Assembly (NCBI RefSeq): GCF_000738005.1
Contig: NZ_JHAL01000002.1
Span: forward strand, 1,052,634 to 1,116,633
Direction of reading: 5' to 3'
Length of the DNA stretch: 64,000 nt
From: Bifidobacterium crudilactis
GTDB taxonomy: Bacteria; Actinomycetota; Actinomycetes; Actinomycetales; Bifidobacteriaceae
Below, piece by piece: positions 18,568 to 28,442 of the stretch (its first letter is position 1; every line of letters starts with the position of its first letter). The notes under the pieces were generated by a model. The model worked only from the letters and a program-made list of their open reading frames with translations, searched no databases and was not told where the DNA came from. Position numbers and translations under genes: made by a program.

Positions 18568-20364
18568 CTACTCGTCTTCCTCGGGATCGTAATCGACCCC
18601 CGTCTCTTTGCGCTGATCTTCGGAGATCGGCGCCGGGGCGCCGGTAAGCGCATCCTGACCGCCACCCGACTTCGGGAAGGCGATGACATCCCTGATGGAA
18701 TCCACGCCCGCGAGTATCTGAGCGGTTCTGTCCCATCCGAAGGCGATGCCGGCGTGAGGCGGTGCACCGTATTTGAAGGCTTCGAGCAGGAAGCCGAACT
18801 TCTCCTTGGCCTCATCGGGCGCGATGCCCAGAACCTTGAGCACACGATCCTGGATGTCGTCACGGTGGATACGAACCGAACCGCCGCCCATCTCCTCACC
18901 GTTGCACACGATGTCGTAGGAATCGCTCATGGCATGCTCGGGGTCCTGATCGAAACGGTCGATCCAGTCAGCACTTGGCATGGTGAAAGGATGATGCATT
19001 GACGTCCACTTGGAATGCCCGACGGCCACATCGTCGTCATCGGGGTCATCGGTCGGCTTGAACAGCGGGAAGTCAACCACCCAGGTCAGAGCGAACTCGT
19101 CCGACTTCAGCAGGCCCTGCCTGCTGGCGATCTCCACGCGCACCGCGCCCAGCAGCAACTGCGAGGACTCGCGAGCTCCAGCGGCGAAGAACACAGCGTC
19201 CCCGTCCTTCGCATGCGTGGCTGCCTTGAGCCCCTCACGCTCCGCATCGGAAAGGTTCTTGGCGACAGGACCCTTGAGTTCGCCGTCTTCGGTGAACTGC
19301 ACGTAGGCCAGCCCCTTGGCACCGCGCTGCTTGGCCCACTCCTGCCATGCATCGAACTGGCGGCGTGGCAGAGAAGCCCCTCCGCTGTATACGACGGCGC
19401 CAACATAGGGGGCCTGGAACACCCGGAACGGCGTGTCCTTGAAATAGTCGGTCAGTTCCGCGATCTCGTTGCCGAAACGCAGGTCCGGCTTGTCGGAACC
19501 GTACTTGTCCATCGCCTCATGCCAGGTGATGCGCGGCAACGGCAACTGCACCTCATAGCCCGCCGACTGCCAGACCGAAGCGATGACCTTCTCCGCCATG
19601 GCCATCACGTCATCCTGCGACGCATAGCTCATTTCGATGTCGAGCTGAGTGAATTCAGGTTGGCGGTCAGCACGGAAGTCCTCGTCACGGTAGCAACGGG
19701 CGATCTGGTAGTACTTCTCGATACCGCCCACCATGAGCAGCTGCTTGAGCAGCTGAGGGGACTGCGGCAGGGCGTACCAGGACCCGGGAACCAGACGTGC
19801 TGGAACCAGGAAGTCTCGGGCACCTTCCGGCGTGGACTTGATCAGCGTCGGCGTCTCTATCTCGCAGAAGTCCATATCGTCGAGAGCCGCACGCGCCGCT
19901 TTGGACATCTTGGCACGCAGACGAATCGAACGCTGCATCGAGGGACGACGCAAATCAAGATAGCGGTAACGCAGACGGACGTCCTCGCCGGGCAGCTTGT
20001 TCTCGGACTCGTTCTCGAGAGCGGTGGACACCTGGAACGGCAATGCATCGGACTTGGAAAGAATGGTGACCTTCTGGGCCACGATCTCGATTTTGCCGGT
20101 TGCCAGATGGGTGTTCTCATTGCCGTCAGGACGCGCACGGACCTCACCGACCACCTGCACCACGTATTCGCTGCGCAGAGGACGCGCGACCTCTTCGTCG
20201 TAGATGACGACCTGGACCAGACCGGTCATATCGCGCAAATCGATGAAGGCGACTCCGCCATGGTCGCGTCGGCGATCCACCCAACCCGAAACCGTGACGG
20301 TGTTGCCGATTTCGGCCTCACTGACCTCTGTGGCGTAATGCGTTCTATAAGCCGAGTGGCTCAT
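18568..20364 (-). CDS. aspS: Aspartyl-tRNA synthetase
   Basis: A class II synthetase that charges tRNA with aspartate. The N-terminal OB fold carries [20 protein letters not shown], typical of the anticodon-binding domain. Motif 2 is seen around [20 protein letters not shown] and motif 3 in [13 protein letters not shown] near the C-terminus. The bacterial insertion domain lies between them. ATG 20364 has GAGGG upstream; an in-frame extension to 20466 is not needed. The 598-residue length is standard. Whether it is discriminating or also charges tRNA-Asn cannot be decided here. It follows hisS by 58 bases, so the two are probably co-transcribed. Confidence 0.97.
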   Translation of the reverse strand: MSHSAYRTHYATEVSEAEIGNTVTVSGWVDRRRDHGGVAFIDLRDMTGLVQVVIYDEEVARPLRSEYVVQVVGEVRARPDGNENTHLATGKIEIVAQKVTILSKSDALPFQVSTALENESENKLPGEDVRLRYRYLDLRRPSMQRSIRLRAKMSKAARAALDDMDFCEIETPTLIKSTPEGARDFLVPARLVPGSWYALPQSPQLLKQLLMVGGIEKYYQIARCYRDEDFRADRQPEFTQLDIEMSYASQDDVMAMAEKVIASVWQSAGYEVQLPLPRITWHEAMDKYGSDKPDLRFGNEIAELTDYFKDTPFRVFQAPYVGAVVYSGGASLPRRQFDAWQEWAKQRGAKGLAYVQFTEDGELKGPVAKNLSDAEREGLKAATHAKDGDAVFFAAGARESSQLLLGAVRVEIASRQGLLKSDEFALTWVVDFPLFKPTDDPDDDDVAVGHSKWTSMHHPFTMPSADWIDRFDQDPEHAMSDSYDIVCNGEEMGGGSVRIHRDDIQDRVLKVLGIAPDEAKEKFGFLLEAFKYGAPPHAGIAFGWDRTAQILAGVDSIRDVIAFPKSGGGQDALTGAPAPISEDQRKETGVDYDPEEDE

Positions 20365-20422
20365 TATCCCTCTATTCACTCGCAAGGTTTGCTGTTCCTG
20401 ATAGCTTCCTTCATGCATGATG

Positions 20423-21862
20423 TCAGGCTTGCGCCTTGTCCTCAATCTGCACGCTTTGCTGGGCATACACGGTATCCGGCAACCACGACAGGCAATCCGC
20501 CGCCTGCTGCTCCCCCGTGATGATGTTCTTCACCTCGTCGCCACCGGCGTGTTGCGACGAGGCCGCACCCTCCGCGCTTTCGCCGTCGTCGGTGTTGTCC
20601 GAGGGGAACCACACATAGGGGATGCCCAGATGATCCGCATACCGAATCTGCTTGCCGAGCTTCGCCGCGGTCGGAGCCACGTCGGCCGGAATGCCACGTT
20701 TGCGCAGCTGCGCCGCGATGCCGTTGCTCACCGAACGGGAGGACTCGTCCCACACTGCCACCAGAACGGCCGCCGGAGAGACTCTGGAAGCCGTCGCCCC
20801 GGCAGTGTGCAACATATACGACACCAGACGAGACAATCCGATGGACAGCCCGACCCCCGGATACCGACGATTGCCCTGCGTCGCAAGGTTGTCATAACGA
20901 CCGCCCGAGCACACGGAACCGAGCGAAGGGGCCCCGTCGATGAAGGTCTCGTATACCGAGCCAGTGTAGTAATCGAGGCCGCGTGCGATCTTCAGATCGG
21001 CGATCACCGCGCCAGGCCTGATCTTCGCCGCCTCGTCGACGATCATCGCCAATGTCGACAGACCCTCTTGTGCGAGCGCGAAGGCCTCGCCGTCCTTTTC
21101 TATGCCGAAACGCTCGCACAGCGCTGCGAAACCGGCCCTCAGACCGTTGCCGTCGGACGCCGTCAGACCGGCCAGGGCAAGGCATGCCTCGGCTTGGGAC
21201 TCATTGGCACCGCATTCCTGCACCAAAAGCTTCGTCACTTCTTCGGGGCCGATTTTGTCGAGTTTGTCCACCTCGCGCAGCACACCCTCGATGTCATCCA
21301 GGCCAAGCCCACGGTAGAAGCCTTCGGAGAGCTTGCGGTTATTGGCATGAACAGTCGCCTTGGGCATACCGAAGGCGCGGAGCTCCTCCATCACCGAAAC
21401 CATCACCAGCGGCAGTTCCACTTCGTAGTGCTCGGGCAGTTCCCCATTGCCGACCACGTCGATGTCGGCCTGCACGAATTCACGGAAACGACCCTCCTGA
21501 GGACGTTCCCCTCTCCACACCTTCTGAATCTGCCAACGCTTGAAGGGGAAGGTCAACGCACCCGAATGCTCGACGACATAACGACTCAGAGGAACCGTCA
21601 AATCGAAATGCAGACCGATACGATCCTCCACCGGCGTGTCGTTTTCCGAGCCGACTTCCTGGAGTCTGCTGAGCAGATAAATCTCCTTGCTGGTCTCACC
21701 CTTTTTGAGCAGGCTAGAGCCCTGCTCCACTGCTCGCGTCTCGATTCCAAGGTATCCGTTGAGTTCAAAAACCTTGCGAACGGTATCGATGACGTGTTGC
21801 TCCACCACTCGTTCGGAGGGGAGCCATTCTGGAAATCCTGATAATGATGCACCTTTAGCCAC
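20423..21862 (-). CDS. hisS: Histidyl-tRNA synthetase
   Basis: A class II synthetase for tRNA-His. It shows [14 protein letters not shown] at the start, [14 protein letters not shown] and the motif 2 segment [20 protein letters not shown]. The histidine signature [13 protein letters not shown] appears as [15 protein letters not shown], and GGRYDNL follows. A C-terminal HGTP anticodon domain begins near [11 protein letters not shown] 21862 is chosen because homologues begin with MAKG; an upstream GTG at 21901 would add 13 residues. A 26-residue acidic insertion (around [16 protein letters not shown]) sits in the anticodon domain. The gene precedes aspS in a two-gene unit, a common bacterial arrangement. 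Confidence 0.95.
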   Translation of the reverse strand: MAKGASLSGFPEWLPSERVVEQHVIDTVRKVFELNGYLGIETRAVEQGSSLLKKGETSKEIYLLSRLQEVGSENDTPVEDRIGLHFDLTVPLSRYVVEHSGALTFPFKRWQIQKVWRGERPQEGRFREFVQADIDVVGNGELPEHYEVELPLVMVSVMEELRAFGMPKATVHANNRKLSEGFYRGLGLDDIEGVLREVDKLDKIGPEEVTKLLVQECGANESQAEACLALAGLTASDGNGLRAGFAALCERFGIEKDGEAFALAQEGLSTLAMIVDEAAKIRPGAVIADLKIARGLDYYTGSVYETFIDGAPSLGSVCSGGRYDNLATQGNRRYPGVGLSIGLSRLVSYMLHTAGATASRVSPAAVLVAVWDESSRSVSNGIAAQLRKRGIPADVAPTAAKLGKQIRYADHLGIPYVWFPSDNTDDGESAEGAASSQHAGGDEVKNIITGEQQAADCLSWLPDTVYAQQSVQIEDKAQA

Positions 21863-21945
21863 GGTTCCATATAATAGGTGAGGTTGCGGAAAATACCTCA
21901 CGGTGTGGCCCCAACCCCTCTATCACACAAGCTAAGGAGCTGGCC

Positions 21946-23409
21946 ATGGCCGACGAGACTGCCACAACACCCGAGAACACCGTATCCGCTCAAGGGCAGA
22001 CCGTTTCGCCTGATAACGCGGGCGACAGCGCCCAGACTGCTCCGGCGGCCCCGTCATCGACGCCCAAACCCGGTGCATCCACGCAGAAGGCCCACGTCCC
22101 TTCGCCTGCGGCACTTGCCAGGAAGACCCCTCAGGTCGCGGCTCCTGTCCAGCAGAGCACATATTCGCAGGATGATGTGGACGCGGCAAAAACCTTCGGC
22201 AGAGTCGACGATCAGGGCAATGTATTCGTCAACGAAAACGGCAACGAGCGCATCGTCGGGCAGTTCCCGAACGCGCAGGGCACCGAGGCGCTCGATCTGT
22301 ATGCCCACCGTTACCTCGACCTGAAAGCGAAGTTCGATCTTTTCGAGACACGTCTGAAAAGCAGCGAAATCAAAGCCCATGAAATCGACGAGTCGCTGAA
22401 GAGTCTGAAGGAAGACGTCAAGGAGCCCCCGGTGGTCGGCGATATCGCCGCATTGCAATCCGCACTCGAATCTTTGCAGCACCAGGCCGCAGAGAAGAAG
22501 CAGGCACTCGCGGCCGCACGCAAAGAGGCCATGGCAAAGGCCATCGCGGAACGCACCGTGATTGTCGAGAAGGCCGAGAATCTTGCCGCTTCGCTTTCGG
22601 AGGGCACCAACTGGCGCTCTACGGCAGACAAGTTCCGTTCACTCTTCGACCAGTGGCAGCAGCATCAGCGCAGCTCCGTAAGAATCGAAAAAGGCGAGGC
22701 CGACGCGCTATGGAAGCGCTTCTCATCCGCCCGCACCGAGTTCAACCAGGCGAGAAGGAAGTGGGCCCAGAACAGGGATGCCGAGCAGTCCAAAGCCAAA
22801 CAGCTCAAGGAAGCAATCATCAAGGAAGCCGAGTCCATCCAGGGTTCGACCGACTGGGGAACGACCTCGCACGAGTTCAATGCCCTGATGGATCGATGGA
22901 AGGCCGCTGGCCGTGCAGGACGAAACGAGGACGATGCGCTCTGGACTCGTTTCCGCGCCGCAGCCGATACCTTCTTCAACGCACGACAGGCCGATCGCGA
23001 CGAAATGTCCAGCAACGAGAAGGACAACCTCGTCAAGAAGGAGGCGCTGCTGGTGAAGGCCGAGGCGCTGCTGCCGGTCAAGGACGAGGAATCCGCGAAG
23101 CAGGCACGTCAGTCTTTGGCGAAGATTCAGGAGGAATGGGATCTGATCGGCTATGTGCCGCGCGATGATGTCCACCGTATCGAAAGCCGTCTCGACAAGG
23201 TCGACAAGCAGATCAAGTCCGTCGAGGATGCCGCGTGGAAGCAGTCCGATCCCGAGGCAGACGCACGCAAGTCGAGCTTCGAGGTGCAGCTGACCAGTCA
23301 GCTCGCGGACTTGACCGCGCAGATCGAGGCGGAGAGCGACCCGAAGAAGCTCAAGGCGCTGGAAGCGGAGAAAGCCGCCAAGGAGCAGTGGCTGAAGGTC
23401 ATCAAGTAA
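21946..23409 (+). CDS. DUF349 repeat protein, coiled-coil
   Basis: Residues 1-75 are low-complexity, rich in Ala, Pro, Thr and Ser. The remaining 410 residues are charged and helical, with several DUF349 repeats of the type WK..G...E..LW.RF..A...F: SLFDQWQQHQ then EADALWKRFSSARTEFNQAR, and LMDRWKAAGRAGRNEDDALW followed by TRFRAAADTFFNAR. No enzyme motif or membrane segment is seen. DUF349 proteins are widespread in actinobacteria, with no general function agreed. It is divergent from hisS and ends at a junction that carries two palindromic elements. Confidence 0.85.
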   Translation: MADETATTPENTVSAQGQTVSPDNAGDSAQTAPAAPSSTPKPGASTQKAHVPSPAALARKTPQVAAPVQQSTYSQDDVDAAKTFGRVDDQGNVFVNENGNERIVGQFPNAQGTEALDLYAHRYLDLKAKFDLFETRLKSSEIKAHEIDESLKSLKEDVKEPPVVGDIAALQSALESLQHQAAEKKQALAAARKEAMAKAIAERTVIVEKAENLAASLSEGTNWRSTADKFRSLFDQWQQHQRSSVRIEKGEADALWKRFSSARTEFNQARRKWAQNRDAEQSKAKQLKEAIIKEAESIQGSTDWGTTSHEFNALMDRWKAAGRAGRNEDDALWTRFRAAADTFFNARQADRDEMSSNEKDNLVKKEALLVKAEALLPVKDEESAKQARQSLAKIQEEWDLIGYVPRDDVHRIESRLDKVDKQIKSVEDAAWKQSDPEADARKSSFEVQLTSQLADLTAQIEAESDPKKLKALEAEKAAKEQWLKVIK

Positions 23410-23433
23410 CACACGAATCCACGCACCTCTGCA

Positions 23434-23492
23434 CTGTGCGTGTAGGCACGTCAAGCGGCCTATTCAGCCGCCACATTTGCCTACACGCACAG
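23434..23492. terminator. Two-tier hairpin after the DUF349 gene
   Basis: CTGTGCGTGTAGGCA (23434-23448) pairs perfectly with TGCCTACACGCACAG (23478-23492). Inside it GCGGC pairs with GCCGC. The + strand continues with TTTTGC, a short T run, so an intrinsic terminator for the DUF349 gene is likely. Confidence 0.65.
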
Positions 23493-23518
23493 TTTTGCAT
23501 ATACAGCGCTCAACTAGC

Positions 23519-23633
23519 TGTTTGTGTAGGGATTATCTATGCAGACCGTTATATCCTGAATCCGACAGTGGCGGAATTCAGGCTTGTTCATCTGCGGCTG
23601 AGGCAACTCTAGCTACAAATCCCTACACATACG
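23519..23633. repeat. Family B 115-bp element, copy 2
   Basis: TGTTTGTGTAGGGATT (23519-23534) and AATCCCTACACATACG (23618-23633) enclose 83 bases, giving the same 115-base length as copy 1. The inner part holds a strong hairpin, CCTGAAT...ATTCAGG, around ACAGTGGCGG. It lies between the convergent DUF349 and rel genes, 54 bases beyond the rel stop. Confidence 0.85.
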
Positions 23634-23687
23634 GGAACAGACACATGCATCCGGCCTGTTCCTTCGCGTTCTGCCCTGTGCTGAGGA

Positions 23688-26066
23688 CTATCCGTGGGAA
23701 TGCATATGGCGCAGGCGCGGCTCGGCGGAATCCTTGGCTCCCGTGAGACGGTAGACGTCGAAGACCCCGTCAATTCTGCGTACACCGGTTAGCAAGGAGT
23801 TCAAATGCTGAGGGTCCGCCATTTCAAAGACGAATTGGCTGGTGGCCACGCGGTCACGGCCGGTCGCCTGACTGCCGGAGAGGATGTTCACCCCGTGATC
23901 GGCCAGTACTCGTGTCACATCCGAGAGCAGATGCGGTCGGTCCAGGGCTTCCACCTGAATCTTCACCATAAAGGTGCCTTTGGTACTCGTCCACGACACT
24001 TCGACGATACGCTCAGGTTGACGTTCCTTGAGATCAAGGAGATTCTGACAGTCTGCCCTATGCACCGACACACCCTGATTCCTGGTGATGAAGCCCACGA
24101 TGGGGTCACCGGGCACCGGTGTGCAGCATCTGGCAAGCTTGACCCAGATGTCTCCTACACCTTTGACCGAAACACCCTGAGAGCCACCCTGCCCTGAAGT
24201 CTGCTCCAACTGGCGAAGCGGCAGGGATTCCTGCTCCACCTCATCATCGACTTCTGCAGGCCCGGCGTCCTTGACCAGACGTGAAATCACGTTCTGAGTG
24301 GAGACCTGCCCCTCGCCGACGGCGGCGTACACGCTCTCGGCATTCGGGAAATTGAGTTCCTGCGCAATGCCCACCAGAGCTTCAGGAGTCAGCAGACTCG
24401 CCACGGGCAGGTTCTTCTTCCGCATGGCACGGGTCAGCTCGTCCTTGCCCTCGTCAATGGCTTCCGAGCGGCGTTCCTTGCTGAACCACTGCCGAATCTT
24501 GTTGCGGGCCTTGGGGCTTTTGACGAAACTCAGCCAATCGTGAGAGGGTCCGTCGTTATCGGATTTGCTGGTAAGAATCTCGACGGTGTCGCCGTTCTCC
24601 AGAGTGGTGTCCAATGGCACCAATCGGCCGTTCACCCGGGCACCCATCGTGCGATGACCCACTTCGGTATGCACCGCATAGGCGAAATCCACAGGAGTGG
24701 CCGCTGCAGGCAGAGATACGATTTTGCCCTTCGGCGTGAATACATACACTTCGGAGGAACCGAGATCCTCTTTGAGTGAGCCGAGGAATTCACTGGAATC
24801 CGGGGTTTCGCTTGTCCAGTCGGCGAGCTGTTGAATCCATTTGAGGTTATCCGCCTCCGAAAGCTCGGATACCTCGTTCTGTTCGCGCTTGCGGTCCTTG
24901 CTGTCAGGAGCGGACAGCACCCTGCCGGCCTTGCCGTTCTCCTTGTACTCCCAATGGGCGGCTATGCCGAATTCGGCACGTCTGTGCATATCCCAGGTAC
25001 GTATCTGAATCTCCACGGGCTTGCCGCCCGGTCCCACCACAGTGGTGTGCAGGGACTGGTACATGTTCAGTTTGGGCATCGCAATGTAGTCCTTGAAACG
25101 CCCGGGTACAGGATTCCAACGTGCATGTACCGCGCCTAGCGCCGCATAGCAGTCCTGAATCGAATCCACGACGATGCGCACACCGACCAGATCGTAGATA
25201 TTGGCGAAATCATGCCCTCGCACGATCATCTTCTGATAGATGCTGAAATAATCCTTCGGGCGGCCGGTGACGAAGGCCTCGATGCCCTGACTGCCCAGAT
25301 CATCGTTGATCTCGGCCAGAATCTGCTTGAGGTACACATCGCGCTGTCCGGCTCTTCTGGCCACCAACACCACGATCTCGTTGTATATCTTCGGGTAGAG
25401 CACCTTGAAGCTCAACTCTTCAAGCTCCGTTTTGATGGCGTTCATGCCTAACCGGTTAGCCAGAGGTGCGTACACGTCGAGGGTTTCACGCGCTTTGCGC
25501 TGAGCACTGGTGGATTTCACATATCGCCACGTACGGGCGTTGTGGACACGATCCGCGAGCTTGACCACCAGCACCCGCACATCGCGGCTCATGGCAACTA
25601 CCATCTTGCGAATGGTCTCGGCCTGTGCCGAATCCCCGTATTCCATTTTGCTGAGCTTGGTGACGCCGTCCACCAGTCCCGCGACGGTCTCGCCGAATTC
25701 GTCACGACACTCCTCAAGCGTGTAATCGGTGTCTTCGACCGTATCGTGAAGCAGACCCGCCGCCACCACCGTCGGCCCCATACCCAGGTCGGCGAGAATC
25801 TGCGAGACCGCCAGAGGATGGATGATGTACGGTTCACCGGATTTTCTACGCTGCTCACGATGCTGGACCACCGCTCGCTGATATGCCCGTTGAAGGATGG
25901 ACATATCCTCGTCCGGATGGTGGAGCTCGCACATTTGCCGTATGGGTTCCAGCGGATTGGTGGGATCGGTGCTGATTTCACAGCCAAGCGCACGCGAGGA
26001 GAGCCCTTGCGCGGTATCCGCAGCATTCTTGCTCTCAGGCAACTTGCCCTCGTCGCTACCGACCAT
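23688..26066 (-). CDS. rel: Bifunctional (p)ppGpp synthetase/hydrolase (Rel)
   Basis: A long RelA/SpoT homologue of 792 residues that makes and degrades the stringent-response alarmone. The HD hydrolase domain shows AAGLLHDTVEDTDYTLEECR and an intact HD...ED pattern. The synthetase domain has RPKDYFSIYQKM and PKLNMYQSLHTTVVGP. A TGS domain follows (VYVFTPKGKIVSLP), then the ZFD/CC region with CCTPVPGDPIVGFITRNQGV and HRADCQN, and a C-terminal ACT domain (DRPHLLSDVTRVLADHGVNI). All domains of the ribosome-bound form are present, so it is expected to be bifunctional. ATG 26066 follows AGGAGG. It is separated by 190 bases from dut, where I see no gene. Confidence 0.96.
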   Translation of the reverse strand: MVGSDEGKLPESKNAADTAQGLSSRALGCEISTDPTNPLEPIRQMCELHHPDEDMSILQRAYQRAVVQHREQRRKSGEPYIIHPLAVSQILADLGMGPTVVAAGLLHDTVEDTDYTLEECRDEFGETVAGLVDGVTKLSKMEYGDSAQAETIRKMVVAMSRDVRVLVVKLADRVHNARTWRYVKSTSAQRKARETLDVYAPLANRLGMNAIKTELEELSFKVLYPKIYNEIVVLVARRAGQRDVYLKQILAEINDDLGSQGIEAFVTGRPKDYFSIYQKMIVRGHDFANIYDLVGVRIVVDSIQDCYAALGAVHARWNPVPGRFKDYIAMPKLNMYQSLHTTVVGPGGKPVEIQIRTWDMHRRAEFGIAAHWEYKENGKAGRVLSAPDSKDRKREQNEVSELSEADNLKWIQQLADWTSETPDSSEFLGSLKEDLGSSEVYVFTPKGKIVSLPAAATPVDFAYAVHTEVGHRTMGARVNGRLVPLDTTLENGDTVEILTSKSDNDGPSHDWLSFVKSPKARNKIRQWFSKERRSEAIDEGKDELTRAMRKKNLPVASLLTPEALVGIAQELNFPNAESVYAAVGEGQVSTQNVISRLVKDAGPAEVDDEVEQESLPLRQLEQTSGQGGSQGVSVKGVGDIWVKLARCCTPVPGDPIVGFITRNQGVSVHRADCQNLLDLKERQPERIVEVSWTSTKGTFMVKIQVEALDRPHLLSDVTRVLADHGVNILSGSQATGRDRVATSQFVFEMADPQHLNSLLTGVRRIDGVFDVYRLTGAKDSAEPRLRHMHSHG

Positions 26067-26255
26067 CTCTCCTCCTGTCGTGTCAACGTTCCGTTTGCCG
26101 AATCATCGCCACATCATCAACACCGTGAAATCCCAACCCCGGAATCCTCGCCCGGGCACTCCTGCGTTTTCGCCTTCACACTGATTCGTCCGAGCAGGCA
26201 CCTGCTGATGCGGTGGAACCATCCTACACACTCGCAGGCTCTGTACGCGTAAGGC

Positions 26256-26732
26256 TCAGGAGGACACTCCGGTCGAACCGAAACCATGCTCGGCGCGATC
26301 AGAGCCGGGAAGCTGCTCGGCCGCCACGAAACGCGCCTGCACATAACGCTGAATCACCAATTGTGCGATTCTGTCGCCGGCCTTGAACGAGACCGTATGC
26401 TCTGAATCGAGATTGATCAACGGAACCTTGATTTCGCCGCGATATCCGGCATCTATGGTTCCAGGGGCGTTCAGCACGGTCACTCCCTGACGCGCTGCAA
26501 GACCGGAACGCGGATGAACCAGACCCACAAATCCCGAAGGCAGGGCAATCGCCACTCCAGTAGGGACAAGCGCCCGTTCAAAAGGACGCAGGGTTACATC
26601 CTCGGCGGCGCGCAGGTCGGCGCCGGCATCACCCTCATGTACGTACCACAGCTGTGCACTCTGCTCGCCATGCAGAGCCTTGACCAGTACCTCAACGTTC
26701 TCCGCTTCGTCGTAGTCCTCGTCGTAGGCCAT
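26256..26732 (-). CDS. dut: Deoxyuridine 5'-triphosphate nucleotidohydrolase
   Basis: dUTPase removes dUTP and supplies dUMP for thymidylate synthesis. The five trimeric-dUTPase motifs are visible: DAGADLRA (1), HPRSGLAARQG (2 and 3, with the catalytic-site Ser and Asp region TIDAGYRGEIKV), FKAGDRIAQLVI (4) and the C-terminal HGFGSTG (5, glycine-rich arm). An N-terminal acidic extension of about 15 residues precedes the fold. ATG 26732 overlaps the stop of the DUF4193 gene by one base (TGATG), indicating translational coupling. In the longer frame no better start exists. Confidence 0.95.
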   Translation of the reverse strand: MAYDEDYDEAENVEVLVKALHGEQSAQLWYVHEGDAGADLRAAEDVTLRPFERALVPTGVAIALPSGFVGLVHPRSGLAARQGVTVLNAPGTIDAGYRGEIKVPLINLDSEHTVSFKAGDRIAQLVIQRYVQARFVAAEQLPGSDRAEHGFGSTGVSS

Positions 26733-27025
26733 CAGGCGGCGCACTCCTTGCAGACAGGCTGGCCGTCCTCGGTCATGTACGCCAGCTGGCTGCGGTGCTT
26801 CACCAGGAAGCAGACCGAGCAGATGAACTCATCACCCTGCATCGGAATCACCGTGACCGAAGAATCCTCATTGCTGAGGCCGGCACCGGGAAGCTCGTAA
26901 TCTTCGGCAATCGCATTCTCGTCATCATCTATGTCGCTGGATGTGCTCGGTGTGCCCTTGCCGAGAGCTTGCAGCGATTCCTCATCCTCGTCTTTGTTAC
27001 GCGGGGAATCATAATCCTGAGCCAT
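26732..27025 (-). CDS. DUF4193 small zinc-ribbon-like protein
   Basis: A 97-residue acidic protein. The first 45 residues are rich in Asp, Glu and Ser. The C-terminal half ends with two Cys pairs, FICSVCFLVKHRSQLAY and PVCKECAA, which look like a treble-clef or zinc-ribbon site. This is the actinobacterial DUF4193 family, conserved next to dut and of unknown role. ATG 27025 follows AAGGAAG. It is the first gene of a two-gene unit with dut. Confidence 0.88.
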   Translation of the reverse strand: MAQDYDSPRNKDEDEESLQALGKGTPSTSSDIDDDENAIAEDYELPGAGLSNEDSSVTVIPMQGDEFICSVCFLVKHRSQLAYMTEDGQPVCKECAA

Positions 27026-27181
27026 CGTCTTCCTTTCATCAGTGCCATATAGTGGTAATCACTGCGCCATAGGATACACGACTTTCCCAATCACGTTTGA
27101 TACGCGATTCGAAATACCCGAAATTCGCCGTGTATGGGGCACAATGGTAGAGAACAACATGCGGAGGAAGTTGGTAAGCAT

Positions 27182-28405
27182 ATGCCTGAAGAACCCATAC
27201 GGGTGGCCCGTTTCGACCACGTCACCGACAGGGGCGATTTGGTATTCGTGTTCGATCATCGCCATTTCGCTGTGCGCATTGACGACACTCTCGAACGTGG
27301 CCTGATGGAGGCCAAACAAATCAAGGCAGAGGCCCAGGGAATCGTCCAGCCTCAGGCTTCTTCAGCGCTACCTATATCTTCAATTCAGTCGTATATCAGG
27401 GCGGGCATGGACACCGCTCGCGTCGCCAAACAATTCTCGGTAAACGAGGCGATTGTCAGACGCTTTTCCTCCCCGGTCGAAACCGAAAAGAAGTACGCGA
27501 TAGAACAGTTTCTCAGCGTCGCCGCCCCGAAGAAAACCAAGGCGCGCAACAACGGCGAACTGATTGAATCGTCGTTGAGAAACGCGCGCATCAATCCCTC
27601 AGCCATCATCTGGACGGCGACACGCCGAGATCATGAGCCCTGGCATATTCACGCCAAATTCGAAGCAGCCGGACGCATGATCAAAGCGGACTGGTCCTGG
27701 GATATGCACGACAACAGCGTCAGCAGTCTGAACTCCACCGCAAAGCGACTGCTTGGAGAAGGCGAAACCCGTCAGGACATTCTGCCGACCTCGATGAGGC
27801 AGGCGCTCAACGGTCGTGGTCCGCTGCCTTACGACTGGATGGATGACGAACTCTCCAACGCCGAGGCGACGGAAAGCGAAATTCCACCCGTGGTGCGCGA
27901 AGAGCTCCACACATCCTCCTCGAGCATCGCAGCAAAGCACCAGTATGCGCCGCCGCAAGCGCCTGCCGAACAGTCAACATCGGCACAATCCTCGGCAACG
28001 CGGCCGGAATCAGCACGAAGCGAGACGGCACGCTCTGAATCAGCACAGCCGCCATCGGCGTCCAACCAGACATCAGCAACTCACAGTCGTCCATCCGCTA
28101 CCGAAGGCACGGAACCCTCGAAAACCGCCGATGACACCTCAACGGGGACTGCAGCAGGAAATGGTACGGGTGAACTGACCGGATGGCTGTATGGCAGGTC
28201 CAAGCGTCAACCCGCAGCCGCCAAGCAACGGCCCGGCACTGTTGATACCACGAGCCCGACGCCTCGAAACTCCGAGGAGGTCTCCAGCCAGGAGCCTGCA
28301 TCCGGCAGCGACGACGCGCACAAAGGCAAAGAACACCCCACTGCGAATCGCAAGTCGGGCCGTTCCGCAGTGCCCAGCTGGGACGAAATCCTATTCGGCG
28401 ACTAG
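27182..28405 (+). CDS. sepH: Septation protein SepH (DUF3071)
   Basis: SepH stimulates FtsZ assembly in actinobacteria. The N-terminal DUF3071 region is visible: VARFDHVTDRGDLVFVFDHR and the central helix-turn-helix-like SYIRAGMDTARVAKQF with VNEAIVRRFSSPVETEK. Later residues IIWTATRRDHEPWHIHAKFE fit the family. The C-terminal 170 residues are low-complexity (Ser, Ala, Thr, Glu), ending in PSWDEILFGD, a conserved short C-terminal motif that could contact FtsZ. ATG 27182 has GGAGGAAG about 12 bases upstream; an extension to 27134 is possible but lacks homology. It is divergent from DUF4193-dut and convergent with the phosphodiesterase gene, 37 bases away. Confidence 0.9.
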   Translation: MPEEPIRVARFDHVTDRGDLVFVFDHRHFAVRIDDTLERGLMEAKQIKAEAQGIVQPQASSALPISSIQSYIRAGMDTARVAKQFSVNEAIVRRFSSPVETEKKYAIEQFLSVAAPKKTKARNNGELIESSLRNARINPSAIIWTATRRDHEPWHIHAKFEAAGRMIKADWSWDMHDNSVSSLNSTAKRLLGEGETRQDILPTSMRQALNGRGPLPYDWMDDELSNAEATESEIPPVVREELHTSSSSIAAKHQYAPPQAPAEQSTSAQSSATRPESARSETARSESAQPPSASNQTSATHSRPSATEGTEPSKTADDTSTGTAAGNGTGELTGWLYGRSKRQPAAAKQRPGTVDTTSPTPRNSEEVSSQEPASGSDDAHKGKEHPTANRKSGRSAVPSWDEILFGD

Positions 28406-28442
28406 AACTCCGCTCTCCCCGCTTCCCCTCGATAAAGGCCGG

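Noticed and set aside
19015..20520. Open frame of 501 codons on the + strand
   Set aside because: Antisense to aspS; the long opening follows from high-GC codon use on the other strand. No domain recognised.
20417..21841. Open frame of 474 codons on the + strand
   Set aside because: Antisense to hisS, same reason.
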